From an uncultured Devosia sp. (lineage in GTDB: Bacteria > Pseudomonadota > Alphaproteobacteria > Rhizobiales > Devosiaceae), in contig NZ_CAMLHM010000039.1 of assembly GCF_946479885.1 (NCBI RefSeq), positions 1 through 40,922 of the forward strand: a DNA stretch of 40,922 nt. Direction: 5' to 3'. This document shows positions 24,377-32,873 of this stretch, in pieces (position 1 is the stretch's first letter; each line of letters begins with the position of its first letter). The position numbers and the translations under genes are program-made. The notes under the pieces are model-generated. The model searched no databases. It saw only the letters and a list, made by a program, of their open reading frames with translations, and had not been told where the DNA came from.

Positions 24377-25792
24377 CTAGCGCAGATCCCCCGGCTCATC
24401 GCCGACCACGCGCAACAGAGGCGTCTCGTCACTGCCGTCCGACCAGCCCGCGGGCAGGGGCTTGCCGGATTTGGCGCCCAGTTCGCGCAACATCTCGACC
24501 TGCCGGACCACATTGCCCTTGCCCGTCGACAGCTGCGATCGGGCATCGGCAAAGCTCAGCTGCGCGCGATCGAGATTGGCGCCAATCTTGTCCATGGTGC
24601 CCAAGAACCCCACCACCTTTTCGTAGAGCGCGCCGGCCCGCTCGGCGATCTGCTCGGCATTCTGGTGGCGTTTCTCGATGTCCCACACATTGCGCACCGT
24701 GCGCAGCACGGTCATCAGCGTGGTCGGCGTCGTCAGCATCACGCCACGCGCCATGCCGTCCTCGACCAGTTTCGGGTCGGCCTGGATGGCAGTGGCCAGC
24801 GCCGACTCGATGGGCACGAACATCATCACATAGTCCATCTTGCTGCCGGCATGGCGGTGATAGGACTTGTCGCCCAGCGTGCGGATATGGGTGCGGATGG
24901 AGGTGATATGCGCCTGCAGGTGGATCGCCCGATCCTCTTCGTCGCTGCTGGTATAGGCCTCGAAGGCATTAAGCGAGACCTTGGAATCGATCACCAGCCG
25001 GTCATTGTTGGGCATCAGCACTTCGACATCGGTGCGCACCCGTGACCCGTCCTCGCCCGTATGGCTCTGCTGGGTGATGAACTGCTCACCCTCGCGCAGG
25101 CCGGACCGCTCGAGGATGGTGGAGAGGATCATTTCGCCCCAGGCGCCTTGCGTCTGCGAATTGCCCTTGAGCGCGCGCGTCAGGTTCTGTGCTTCGGTGG
25201 TGATCTGGATATTGCTCTCGTAGAGCGCCTTGATCTGCTCGCCCATGGCCGAGCGATCCTTGATCATGTTGGTCTGGAACTCGACGATTTTCTCGTTGAG
25301 CGGCTTGAGCAGCACATCGACCTGCTCGCGGTTCTGCCGGGTGAAGGTTTCGCTCTGGCTCTTGAGCACATCCCCGGCTATGGCCTTGAACTCGTCCGTC
25401 ATCTGCTGGCGGGCGGTCATGAAGCGCGCTTCGCTCGCCGCGGCCTGCGCAGCCTGCTCGGCCATCCGCGCCCGCAAGCCCGCTACTTCGGCCATCAGTT
25501 CGGAGTTTCGCTCCTGCAGCCGCTCGGCCTGCTCACCACCCCGTTCGCGCTCGACACGGACCTGATGGTCAAGTTCCCCGATGCGCCGATCGCGCTCGGC
25601 CAACTGGGTGGCAAGGCTGTTACGCAGCTGTTCCGCTAGCTGGGCACTGGCTTCGGCCGTCCTCTGCGCCCCTGCGCGCATCACCGCGATGGTCACCGCG
25701 AGCGCCAGCAGGCCGGCCAGTGCCACGCCGGCAATGCTTGCCTGGGCCACGGTCAGGGGAAAACCACCAATCACAATCAGCACATCATCCAT
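24377..25792 (-). CDS. rmuC: DNA recombination protein RmuC
   Basis: A 471-residue protein with an N-terminal membrane helix (ASIAGVALAGLLALAVTIAVM), a long coiled coil (about 45-160), and the RmuC nuclease-like domain (about 200-440). That domain contains GNSQTQGAWGEMIL, RLVIDSKVSLNAFEAY, DYVMMFVPIESALATA and VMLTTPTTLMTVLRTV. RmuC limits inversions between short repeats. The ATG at 25792 gives a family-like N-terminus; the in-frame ATG at 25825 would add 11 residues and neither has a strong ribosome binding site. The frame stays open to 26869, but that part is antisense to def and fmt and is not coding. Confidence 0.9.
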   Translation of the reverse strand: MDDVLIVIGGFPLTVAQASIAGVALAGLLALAVTIAVMRAGAQRTAEASAQLAEQLRNSLATQLAERDRRIGELDHQVRVERERGGEQAERLQERNSELMAEVAGLRARMAEQAAQAAASEARFMTARQQMTDEFKAIAGDVLKSQSETFTRQNREQVDVLLKPLNEKIVEFQTNMIKDRSAMGEQIKALYESNIQITTEAQNLTRALKGNSQTQGAWGEMILSTILERSGLREGEQFITQQSHTGEDGSRVRTDVEVLMPNNDRLVIDSKVSLNAFEAYTSSDEEDRAIHLQAHITSIRTHIRTLGDKSYHRHAGSKMDYVMMFVPIESALATAIQADPKLVEDGMARGVMLTTPTTLMTVLRTVRNVWDIEKRHQNAEQIAERAGALYEKVVGFLGTMDKIGANLDRAQLSFADARSQLSTGKGNVVRQVEMLRELGAKSGKPLPAGWSDGSDETPLLRVVGDEPGDLR

Positions 25793-25909
25793 CCGCGCAT
25801 AATATCGCGATTCGCGTGTTCGCATAATGTTCTGCCCGGCCTGCCCACAAGAGTTGACCGCGGCGCGCGAAATACCATATCGAGAGGCAAATCCCTTTAT
25901 GCCGGACCG

Positions 25910-26431
25910 ATGCCCATGGCTGTTCGCCCCATTCTTGTCATTCCCGATGCGCGCCTGCGCGCCGTTGCCGATCCCATCATCGAGGTCGATGACGAGATCA
26001 AGACGCTGGCCAAGGACATGCTCGACACCATGTATGACGCGCCGGGCATTGGCCTGGCCGCGCCGCAGATCGGCGTGATGAAGCGCATCGTGGTGATGGA
26101 CCTGGCGCCCGAAGGTGAGACGCCCGAGCCCATGGTGCTGATCAACCCCGAGATTACCCATTTCGGCGAGCAGATGCAGGTGACGGAAGAGGGATGCCTG
26201 TCTATTCCCGAGCTCTACTACGAGGTCGAGCGCCCCAACGAGGTGACGGTGAAATACACCGATCTCGACGGCAAGGAAGTGGTCAAGGAAGCCGAGGGCA
26301 AGCTGGCCGTCTGCATCCAGCACGAACTCGATCACCTCGATGGCGTGCTCTATATCGACTATCTGAGCCGCTTGAAGCGCGACCGCGTGATCAAGAAGTT
26401 CGACAAGCAGGCCAAGCTGGCGGCACGCTAG
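25910..26431 (+). CDS. def: Peptide deformylase
   Basis: A 173-residue metalloenzyme that removes the formyl group from nascent protein N-termini. All three motifs are intact: GIGLAAPQ at 46-53, EGCLS at 94-98 with the metal Cys96, and HELDH at 138-142. The length and C-terminal basic helix fit type I deformylases. An ATG at residue 3 is an alternative start. Def is followed by fmt, its functional partner in the formylation cycle, across a 117-base gap filled by a palindromic repeat, and then truA. Confidence 0.96.
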   Translation: MPMAVRPILVIPDARLRAVADPIIEVDDEIKTLAKDMLDTMYDAPGIGLAAPQIGVMKRIVVMDLAPEGETPEPMVLINPEITHFGEQMQVTEEGCLSIPELYYEVERPNEVTVKYTDLDGKEVVKEAEGKLAVCIQHELDHLDGVLYIDYLSRLKRDRVIKKFDKQAKLAAR

Positions 26432-26439
26432 TGCGACGA

Positions 26440-26528
26440 CCTCGTGGCTCGACCAGCTCACCATGAGGTCTGCTGAAATTGCCGGGGCTGACCAGTAGCC
26501 CTCATGGTGAGCCTGTCGAACCACGAGG
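26440..26528. repeat. Palindromic intergenic repeat between def and fmt
   Basis: Two 29-base arms, 26440-26468 (starting CCTCGTGGCTCGACC) and 26500-26528 (ending TCGAACCACGAGG), are inverted with 26 of 29 positions matching, around a 31-base spacer. The arm family (CTCATGGTGAGC with GTCGAACCACGAGG) is, from memory, widespread in Alphaproteobacteria intergenic DNA. It contains an ATG at 26504 in frame with fmt, which is a false start. Confidence 0.85.
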
Positions 26529-26548
26529 GCGTGCCCAGGAGTTTGCCA

Positions 26549-27469
26549 ATGCGCGTCGTCTTCATGGGCACGCCGGAGTTTTCCGTCCCCACCCTGACCG
26601 AAATCGTCTCGTCCGGGCATGAAGTGGTCGCGGTCTATACCCGCGCGCCAAAGCCCGCCGGGCGCGGCCAGGAAGAGCGCAAGTCGCCCGTCCACCTGGC
26701 GGCCGAAGGCTTCGGCATCCCGGTGTTCACGCCCAAATCGCTCAAGGGTGAGGCCGAGCAGATCGTCTTTGCCAGCCATGATGCCGAAGTCGGCATTGTC
26801 GTCGCCTATGGCCTGCTGTTGCCCAAGCCCATTCTCGAAGCGCCCGAGCTGGGCTGCCTCAACCTCCATGGCTCGCTACTGCCGCGCTGGCGCGGCGCCG
26901 CGCCCATCCAGCGCGCCGTGATGGCCGGTGATCGGGAAACCGGCGTCATGGTGATGCAGATGGACGAGGGGCTCGATACCGGCCCCGTCGGCCTCGCCGA
27001 CATGATCCCCATCGGCCCTGATATGACCTCGGGGGAATTGCACGACCAGATGATGCGCGTTGGCGCCGACCTCATGGGCCGGGCATTGGCGGCGCTCGAA
27101 CGCGGCAGCCTCGATTTCAAGCCGCAGCCGGAAGAGGGCGCCATCTACGCCAAAAAGATCGAGAAGGCAGAGGCCCGTATCGATTGGTCGAGGCCCGCCG
27201 AGGACGTGCACAATCATATGCGTGGCCTGTCGCCCTTTCCCGGAGCCTGGTTCGAGCTCGAATTGGGCGGCAAGCCCGTGCGGGTCAAGGCCCTGCGCTC
27301 GACGCTCGGCAAGGGGCAGGGCGCGCCCGGCACTCTGCTCGATGATCTCACCATTGCCTGCGGCAGCGGTGCGGTTCGGCTGACCCAGGTGCAGCGCGAA
27401 GGCAAGGGCGCCATGGATGCGGCGACCTTCCTGCGCGGGGCGGGCCCGCTGCCGGAGCGGGTGGGTTGA
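26549..27469 (+). CDS. fmt: Methionyl-tRNA formyltransferase
   Basis: A 306-residue cytoplasmic enzyme that formylates initiator Met-tRNA using 10-formyl-tetrahydrofolate. Family landmarks are [15 protein letters not shown] at the N-terminus, the folate/catalytic region [23 protein letters not shown], and [10 protein letters not shown]. The C-terminal domain carries [26 protein letters not shown]. The ATG at 26549 has AGGAG seven bases upstream; a 15-residue longer frame begins inside the palindromic repeat. It lies between def and truA on the same strand, the standard alphaproteobacterial order. Confidence 0.96.
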   Translation: MRVVFMGTPEFSVPTLTEIVSSGHEVVAVYTRAPKPAGRGQEERKSPVHLAAEGFGIPVFTPKSLKGEAEQIVFASHDAEVGIVVAYGLLLPKPILEAPELGCLNLHGSLLPRWRGAAPIQRAVMAGDRETGVMVMQMDEGLDTGPVGLADMIPIGPDMTSGELHDQMMRVGADLMGRALAALERGSLDFKPQPEEGAIYAKKIEKAEARIDWSRPAEDVHNHMRGLSPFPGAWFELELGGKPVRVKALRSTLGKGQGAPGTLLDDLTIACGSGAVRLTQVQREGKGAMDAATFLRGAGPLPERVG

Positions 27470-27489
27470 CCATCGACCCCGCCATTTGC

Positions 27490-27593
27490 CCTCCCTCCCC
27501 CTTGAGGGGAGGGCCGGGGAGGGGGTCGTGCAGTGGATCACCGATAGACCCCCACCCTCATTCCCTCCCCTCAGGGGGGAGGGAGGCGATAGC
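27490..27593. repeat. REP-doublet-like intergenic repeat, copy 2
   Basis: This lies between fmt and truA. The left half (27490-27527) has CTCCCTCCCCCTTGAGGGG and the right half (27550-27593) has CACCCTCATTCCCTCCCC followed by a purine run, sharing the arms of the copies at 14586 and 35851. The left arm has lost the CCACCCTCA part, so it is less symmetrical than copy 3. It sits inside what is likely one def-fmt-truA transcript. Confidence 0.75.
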
Positions 27594-27613
27594 TTCGCCC
27601 GCGGAGTACGCTC

Positions 27614-28351
27614 ATGCCCCGCTATAAGCTCACCATCGAGTATGACGGAACCCCGTTCTCGGGCTGGCAGCGCCAGAGCGATCGGCCCAGCGTGCAGCAG
27701 GCGCTCGAGGAGGCCATTGCCGCCATGTCCGGCGAGACGGTCACCACCCAGGCCGCCGGCCGCACCGATGCCGGCGTGCACGCGCTGGGGCAGGTGGCCC
27801 ATTTCGATCTCGGCAAGGTCTGGGACCCGTTCCGCATCCGCGAGGCGCTTAACTACCACCTGCGGCCCGATCCGGTGGCGGTCCTTGCGGCCGAGGTCGT
27901 GGGCGACGATTTCGAAGCGCGCTTCTCGGCGACGGCACGGCACTATGAGTATCGTATCCTCATCCGCCGCGCCCCGCCGGTGATCGAGCGCGATCATGTC
28001 TGGCACGTTCCCAAGCCCCTCGATGCCGAGGCGATGGACCATGCCGCCAGCCTGATCCTGGGGACCCACGACTTCACCACGTTCCGCTCATCGGAGTGTC
28101 AGGCTAACTCGCCTTTGCGCACCTTGGACAAGTTCTCCGTCCGCGCCGAGCCGGACCACATCGTCATCTCCGCCAGTGCCCGCAGCTTCCTGCATCACCA
28201 GGTGCGCTCGATGGTGGGCTCGCTCCGCATGGTGGGGGAGGGCAAGTGGTCGCCAGCCGATTTCCGCGCCGCGCTCGATGCGCGGGATCGCCGCCGTTGC
28301 GGCGCCATGGCGCCGGCTGATGGCCTCTACCTCACCCGGGTGGATTACTAG
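27614..28351 (+). CDS. truA: tRNA pseudouridine(38-40) synthase TruA
   Basis: A 245-residue tRNA modification enzyme acting at anticodon-stem positions 38-40. The catalytic Asp lies in [19 protein letters not shown]. Further family blocks are [24 protein letters not shown] and [13 protein letters not shown]. The N-terminal [19 protein letters not shown] is diagnostic. GGAG lies seven bases before the ATG. The stop overlaps that of the convergent membrane-protein gene by two bases. Confidence 0.96.
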   Translation: MPRYKLTIEYDGTPFSGWQRQSDRPSVQQALEEAIAAMSGETVTTQAAGRTDAGVHALGQVAHFDLGKVWDPFRIREALNYHLRPDPVAVLAAEVVGDDFEARFSATARHYEYRILIRRAPPVIERDHVWHVPKPLDAEAMDHAASLILGTHDFTTFRSSECQANSPLRTLDKFSVRAEPDHIVISASARSFLHHQVRSMVGSLRMVGEGKWSPADFRAALDARDRRRCGAMAPADGLYLTRVDY

Positions 28352-28932
28352 CCCACCGGCAGGATCGTACCCAGCAACGGGGGCAGGACCATTATTGCCC
28401 CCACGAACAGCACCACGTGCAGCGGGCGCAGCGTCAGGATCAGGCGGGCCACGTTGATGGCCACGATGAAGACCAGGATGCCCAGGATCGACAGGGGCAG
28501 AATTCCATTGGTCAATTGCGGCACGTCACCGGCCATGACGACGGCCGGGCCGAAGAACAGGATGCTCGCCTCGGCCAGTATCGCCTGGAAAAACAGGGCC
28601 CAGTTCTGCACGACCATGAACGGCACAAAGCCATCGCTGCGGCCCAGTTGGCGCAGCACGAGCCAGGCCACGCCAAACTGGACGCCAATGACCAGGCTCT
28701 CCAGGACCAGCACGGCCGTCGACGCGATGGTGCCGCCGCTGGGGTCGATGAGGGGTTGCGGGCCCAGCGCCGACAGGCCGATGCCGAGCACCACCGCGAT
28801 GAATGAACCCACCAGGCCCCGCTGGCTGAAATCGAAATGGCCCGACGCATCGCGCTGGCCAACCAGCAGCGCCACGCAGCCTTGCGCGGCGGCCATCAGT
28901 TCATCAAGAAAGGTCGTGGTCGGTTGGGCCAA
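28348..28932 (-). CDS. Hypothetical membrane protein
   Basis: A 194-residue protein with about five hydrophobic segments ([88 protein letters not shown]). I do not recognise a named family, though the layout recalls Yip1-like proteins. The start is uncertain: TTG at 28932 or ATG at 28896, neither with a strong ribosome binding site. The frame remains open to 29505, but that portion overlaps the upstream membrane gene in another frame and is Arg/His-rich nonsense. It follows that gene by 14 bases and is probably co-transcribed with dapE. Confidence 0.7.
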   Translation of the reverse strand: MAQPTTTFLDELMAAAQGCVALLVGQRDASGHFDFSQRGLVGSFIAVVLGIGLSALGPQPLIDPSGGTIASTAVLVLESLVIGVQFGVAWLVLRQLGRSDGFVPFMVVQNWALFFQAILAEASILFFGPAVVMAGDVPQLTNGILPLSILGILVFIVAINVARLILTLRPLHVVLFVGAIMVLPPLLGTILPVG

Positions 28933-28946
28933 GGCAGTCTCGATGC

Positions 28947-29492
28947 TCAGATGGGGGAACCGGCGGCGGTGGTGGACAGCATGTAGAGCGCCAGCCGCAT
29001 CGCCACAAGGAGCACCACGGTCAAAACCGCAAACCCGGCCGAAATTGCCACATTCCAGGTGGTGGTGGCACGGGCCAGCCGATAGAGCAAATAGGCGAAG
29101 CCCAGCCAGGCCAGCATCACCACGGGGCCGCCCAGCATGGCCAGCAGACCCTCGGCGACGAGGAAGGCGGTGAGGGCGTGGCTCGCCGGCACCATGACGT
29201 CGAGCACAGGCTCGTCGCTCTTGAGCGTCATTCGCGTACCCAGCAGCACCACCACCAGCGACGTCAGCGGCAGAGCCAGCACGACCATGGCGGCGATGAC
29301 GCCGATCAGGCTCGGCAGGCCGATGCTGATGGAGGTGATGACCACGGCGAGGAACGTCGTGAAGATGAAAATGATGAGCGCGGTGACCAGGCCCGCCGGC
29401 GTGAAGGCGAAATGGCTGCGCCAGCCATCCTGGTCGCGCAGCAGCATGGCCCAGCCGATCGTGGCATTGCGCAACGCGGTCCAGATCTTCAT
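28947..29492 (-). CDS. Hypothetical membrane protein downstream of dapE
   Basis: A 181-residue protein with about five hydrophobic segments, starting MKIWTALRNATIGWAMLLRDQDGWRSHFAFTP. No family is recognised. The ATG at 29492 has GGAGG six bases upstream and overlaps the dapE stop (ATGA), firm evidence for a real, translationally coupled gene. With the next gene it forms a pair of small multi-span proteins. The pair may act together in the envelope, but no motif suggests a substrate. Confidence 0.8.
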   Translation of the reverse strand: MKIWTALRNATIGWAMLLRDQDGWRSHFAFTPAGLVTALIIFIFTTFLAVVITSISIGLPSLIGVIAAMVVLALPLTSLVVVLLGTRMTLKSDEPVLDVMVPASHALTAFLVAEGLLAMLGGPVVMLAWLGFAYLLYRLARATTTWNVAISAGFAVLTVVLLVAMRLALYMLSTTAAGSPI

Positions 29493-30649
29493 GCGACGCC
29501 TCCAAAGAAACGGACCATGAAGGCGCGGTAGATCTCGGTCAATCCGACGAGGTCGGCGATGGCGATGTGCTCGTCCGCCTTGTGCATGGACGGGCCCACC
29601 AGGCCGCATTCCACCACCGGGCCATACTGGGCGATGAAGCGGGCATCTGACGTGCCGCCGCCGGTGGAGAATTCCGGACGTCGCCCGGTCACGCTGGCAA
29701 TGGCGTCGCCAAGCGTATCGACATCATCGCTCAGCGGCGACAGGAACGACCGCGACGGCGCAACCGCCACCGCGAAACTGACGGTTGTGCCGGCATGCTC
29801 GACGCCGCCAATGCGCTCGCGCACCCACGCGGCCAGCGTTTCGGGCGTCCATAGATCATTGTAGCGAATGTTGAAGCGGATCGTGCCGGCGGCCGGGATG
29901 ACATTTGAAATGGCATTGCCGACATCGATCGAGGTGACTTCCAGATTGCTTGCCGGGAAATGTGCCGTGCCAGCATCGATATCAGTATCGAGCGCCGTGA
30001 CGATCCGCGCCAGGACCGGCAGCGGATTGTTGGCCCTATCCGGATAGGCGACATGCCCCTGCGTGCCGGCGACTGTGATCGTGCCCGACAGCGAGCCGCG
30101 GCGGCCGATCTTGATGCTGTCGCCCAGCGTGGCGGCCGAGCTGGGTTCACCCACGATGGCGAAATCGAAGTGGTGCTGCTGCGCCTCCGCCCAAACCATC
30201 AGTTTGTCGGTGCCGTTGATCGCGTCGGCTTCCTCGTCATTGGTAATGGCGAGCATCACCGTGCCGGCATCGGCAGGAATGGCGGCTGCCGCGGCAACGA
30301 AGGCAGATATGCCCGATTTCATGTCGGCCGCGCCGCGCCCATAGAGCTTGCCGTCGGCTTCGCGCGCCACGAACGGATCGGACGTCCAGTTGCCCAGATC
30401 GCCTGGCGGCACGACGTCGGTATGCCCGGCAAACAGCAGCCGGCGCCCGCCTGTGCCACGGATAGCGAAGAGATTATCCACTGGGTAGGAGCCGCTGCCC
30501 TCAAAGCGCAGACGGGTCACGGTGAAGCCGATCGCACTCAACGCGCGGTCGAGCACATCCAGTGCGCCAGCTTCCTCGGGGGTCACCGAGGGGCAGGCAA
30601 TGAGGTCTTTGAGAAGGCGGACGGGATCGCCCGCAGATATTGACGTCAC
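29489..30649 (-). CDS. dapE: Succinyl-diaminopimelate desuccinylase
   Basis: A 386-residue zinc metallohydrolase of the M20 family in lysine/meso-diaminopimelate synthesis. Metal and catalytic residues are in FAGHTDVVPPGD (His, Asp), YGRGAADMKSG (Asp), and TNDEEADAINGT (Glu pair). The dimerisation domain contains GSLSGTITVAGTQGHVAYPDRANNPL. The C-terminal metal His is within GLVGPSMHKADEHI. The GTG at 30649 fits the DapE length; the open frame to 30802 overlaps the DUF805 gene. The companion dapD is encoded upstream on the same strand, separated by two DUF805 genes. Confidence 0.94.
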   Translation of the reverse strand: MTSISAGDPVRLLKDLIACPSVTPEEAGALDVLDRALSAIGFTVTRLRFEGSGSYPVDNLFAIRGTGGRRLLFAGHTDVVPPGDLGNWTSDPFVAREADGKLYGRGAADMKSGISAFVAAAAAIPADAGTVMLAITNDEEADAINGTDKLMVWAEAQQHHFDFAIVGEPSSAATLGDSIKIGRRGSLSGTITVAGTQGHVAYPDRANNPLPVLARIVTALDTDIDAGTAHFPASNLEVTSIDVGNAISNVIPAAGTIRFNIRYNDLWTPETLAAWVRERIGGVEHAGTTVSFAVAVAPSRSFLSPLSDDVDTLGDAIASVTGRRPEFSTGGGTSDARFIAQYGPVVECGLVGPSMHKADEHIAIADLVGLTEIYRAFMVRFFGGVA

Positions 30650-30669
30650 GAGGCGATCCCGTCCTTGGT

Positions 30670-31146
30670 TCAGGCAGCTACGGCGTAGCCCAGCGGGTCG
30701 GCGCCGTAGGTATTGGCGCCCGGCGTGCCCTTGAGGAAGCCGAGCTGTATCAGCATGTAGAGGCCATAAAGGCTCACGACGATCGTGATGACCGACATCC
30801 ACATATCAGGCATCATGGCCACCATGCCATTGCCAAGATCGGTGCTGGTATAGCCGATGCCGAGCACCTGCAGTAGCGTCAGCACGGCATAGAGGCCCAT
30901 CAGGATGCGGTAGTCATTGCCGTTGTTGTCGCGGTCATGCCGGCGTTTCACACCCAGGTTCAGCGTCGGATAGATGACGATGAGATAGGCGATGATCGGA
31001 CCCCAGCGGGAGGTCAGGCCGAGGCCCACCAGGCCAAGAATGAAATAGAGGATCAGCGTGGCCACGATCAGGATGATCGTGCCGATCCACCACGTCTTGC
31101 GCGAAATCCGGCCGTCGCTGCTGAGATAGAGTGCTTGTAAGTCCAT
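30670..31146 (-). CDS. DUF805 membrane protein (1)
   Basis: A 158-residue protein with four hydrophobic segments and the DUF805 hallmarks: N-terminal SSDGRISRKTWWIG (the GRxxRxxFW-type motif) and VKRRHDRDNNG after the second helix pair (the RRLHDxG-type motif). The function is unknown, and the family is widespread in bacterial inner membranes. GAGGGGG precedes the ATG. It sits between dapD and dapE, 20 bases upstream of dapE. Its paralogue lies 164 bases upstream with a perfect stem-loop in the gap. Confidence 0.88.
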   Translation of the reverse strand: MDLQALYLSSDGRISRKTWWIGTIILIVATLILYFILGLVGLGLTSRWGPIIAYLIVIYPTLNLGVKRRHDRDNNGNDYRILMGLYAVLTLLQVLGIGYTSTDLGNGMVAMMPDMWMSVITIVVSLYGLYMLIQLGFLKGTPGANTYGADPLGYAVAA

Positions 31147-31255
31147 GATTTTCCCCCTCGGAAATCAGAAACGCCGGGACCCATCCGGCCACAACACTCT
31201 AAGTGAATCGCGCTTCTCCCGCCAGTCCGGCGCAAAGCTACCGCCAATAGCACAA

Positions 31256-31282
31256 GCGTCCTCCGGCATGACCGGAGGACGC
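31256..31282 (-). promoter_or_regulatory. Perfect stem-loop between the two DUF805 genes
   Basis: GCGTCCTCCGG (31256-31266) and CCGGAGGACGC (31272-31282) form a perfect 11-base stem with a five-base loop, 28 bases past the stop of the upstream DUF805 gene. It is followed on the minus strand by TTGTGCTATT, a poor T tract, so it is either a weak terminator/attenuator or a 3'-end stabilising hairpin. Confidence 0.6.
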
Positions 31283-31310
31283 GTGCTTGGATACCTTTGT
31301 GGGTAATCCG

Positions 31311-31679
31311 TTAGGCGGCAACGCCCAGCGGGTTGGGGCCGTACTGGTTGGCCGCCGGCTCGCCTTCCTGGATGCCCAGTTCGTAGATGGCGTAGATGAC
31401 GCCCAGCAGCGGGATCAGCATCACCAGGCTCCACCAGCCCGACTTGCCGCGATCGTGCCAGCGCTTGGCGTATAGCGCCAGTGCCGGGTAGATCATGACG
31501 AGCGATGCCAGGGTGGCCAGGTAGCTCAGCGGTCCGAAGATCGCGCCGAGAATGCCGCCGATGATGCTGATGATGATGTTGACCACGATCAGCACCACGA
31601 CGCCGGTCCAGAATGGCGCGCGATTGATCCGACCCTCAAAGCTCGTGAAGAGGTAGTTCCAGTCCTGATTGAAATTCAT
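31311..31679 (-). CDS. DUF805 membrane protein (2)
   Basis: A 122-residue DUF805 protein. It has FEGRINRAPFWTGVVVLIVV near the N-terminus, YAKRWHDRGKSGWWSLVMLIPLLG in the middle (the motif characteristic of the family) and the C-terminal GEPAANQYGPNPLG. Three to four membrane helices are present. The start is taken at 31679 (MNFNQDW), the usual family form, though an in-frame ATG at 31691 is possible. It is shorter than its neighbour paralogue and closer to the family consensus. The function is unknown. Confidence 0.88.
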   Translation of the reverse strand: MNFNQDWNYLFTSFEGRINRAPFWTGVVVLIVVNIIISIIGGILGAIFGPLSYLATLASLVMIYPALALYAKRWHDRGKSGWWSLVMLIPLLGVIYAIYELGIQEGEPAANQYGPNPLGVAA

Positions 31680-31829
31680 AGCGTGTTCCACTTGTCCCCG
31701 GCCGGCAGTGTCTCCGGCGCCTCGTTTATGCGGCCTATTGCGCCCGCAACGCCGCTCTAGCGCCGTGAAGATGAACGCAGGCTGACAGAAATGGCAAGCG
31801 CGATCCGTGCTCGGCCCCTGCGGACCCGG

Positions 31830-32672
31830 TTAGTCGCGCAGCAATTCGTTGATCCCGGTCTTGCTGCGCGTCTGCGCATCCACCGTCTTGACGATGACCG
31901 CGCAGTAGAGATTGGGCCCCGGATTGCCGTTGGGCAGCGGCTTGCCGGGCAGCGAGCCCGAGACCACCACCGAATAGGGCGGCACCTTGCCGATATGGAT
32001 TTCCCCGGTATTGCGGTCGACGATCTTGGTGGAGGCTCCGATGAAGACGCCCATCGAAATCACCGAGCCCTCGCCCACCACGACGCCTTCCACCACTTCC
32101 GAACGCGCGCCGATGAAGCAGTTGTCCTCGATGATGACTGGCCCGGCCTGCAGCGGCTCAAGCACGCCGCCAATGCCGACGCCGCCCGAAATGTGCACAT
32201 TCTTGCCGATCTGCGCGCAGGAGCCGACGGTGACCCAGGTGTCCACCATCGTGCCCTCGTCGACATAGGCGCCGACATTGACGAAGCTGGGCATCAGGAC
32301 GACGTTGCGGCCGATAAAGGCCGGGCTGCGCACGACGGCGCCCGGCACGGCGCGGAAACCGGCCTCGCGGAAGGTGTTCTCGCTCCAGCCTTCGAACTTG
32401 GTGGGCACCTTGTCCCAGTAATGCGAGCCGCCCGGAGCACCCTCGATCAGCTTGTTGTCGTTGAGCCGGAAGTTGAGCAGCACGGCCTTCTTGAGCCACT
32501 GGTTGACCTGCCAGGCGCCATCGACCTTTTCGGCGACGCGCAGCGCGCCGGTGTCGAGCAGGCGCAGAGCTTCCTCGACCGCCTCGCGCACCGGTCCCTG
32601 CTGGCCGAACTTGATCTCCGCACGGGCCTCGAAGGCATCATCGATGGTCTTGGCGAGATCGGCATAGGACAT
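31830..32672 (-). CDS. dapD: 2,3,4,5-tetrahydropyridine-2,6-dicarboxylate N-succinyltransferase
   Basis: A 280-residue trimeric enzyme of the succinylase branch of lysine and diaminopimelate biosynthesis, working two steps before DapE. The left-handed beta-helix hexapeptide pattern is clear from about residue 105 to 230 ([45 protein letters not shown] in sequence). The C-terminus has [27 protein letters not shown]. The N-terminal helical domain binds the acceptor. The ATG at 32672 matches the family; the frame to 32729 has no support. It is the first gene of the minus-strand set containing both DUF805 genes and dapE. Confidence 0.95.
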   Translation of the reverse strand: MSYADLAKTIDDAFEARAEIKFGQQGPVREAVEEALRLLDTGALRVAEKVDGAWQVNQWLKKAVLLNFRLNDNKLIEGAPGGSHYWDKVPTKFEGWSENTFREAGFRAVPGAVVRSPAFIGRNVVLMPSFVNVGAYVDEGTMVDTWVTVGSCAQIGKNVHISGGVGIGGVLEPLQAGPVIIEDNCFIGARSEVVEGVVVGEGSVISMGVFIGASTKIVDRNTGEIHIGKVPPYSVVVSGSLPGKPLPNGNPGPNLYCAVIVKTVDAQTRSKTGINELLRD

Positions 32673-32873
32673 GGCATGGGTTCCCCGGAAAATGCGTGCG
32701 GACCATAGCGGCGGGCGCCACGGTGTCAATTGGCGGACATGCCAATACGCCGCCTGTGACGCGGTTGTGCCCGCGCAACCCGGCCTTTCCCCCCCACCCC
32801 GATTGCATCGTTTGCAACGGCAGTGTCACACTCGCCCGATAGGCGTTCGCATCAGCGAGTCGGGAGCCGGTCT

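Noticed and set aside
26504..26548. Upstream fmt start giving MVSLSNHEG
   Set aside because: The ATG is inside the palindromic repeat, while the ATG at 26549 has AGGAG at seven bases and matches the family N-terminus.
25793..26869. Extension of rmuC to an 830-residue protein
   Set aside because: The added part is antisense to def, the palindromic repeat and the start of fmt. RmuC family proteins begin near the membrane helix, at 25792.
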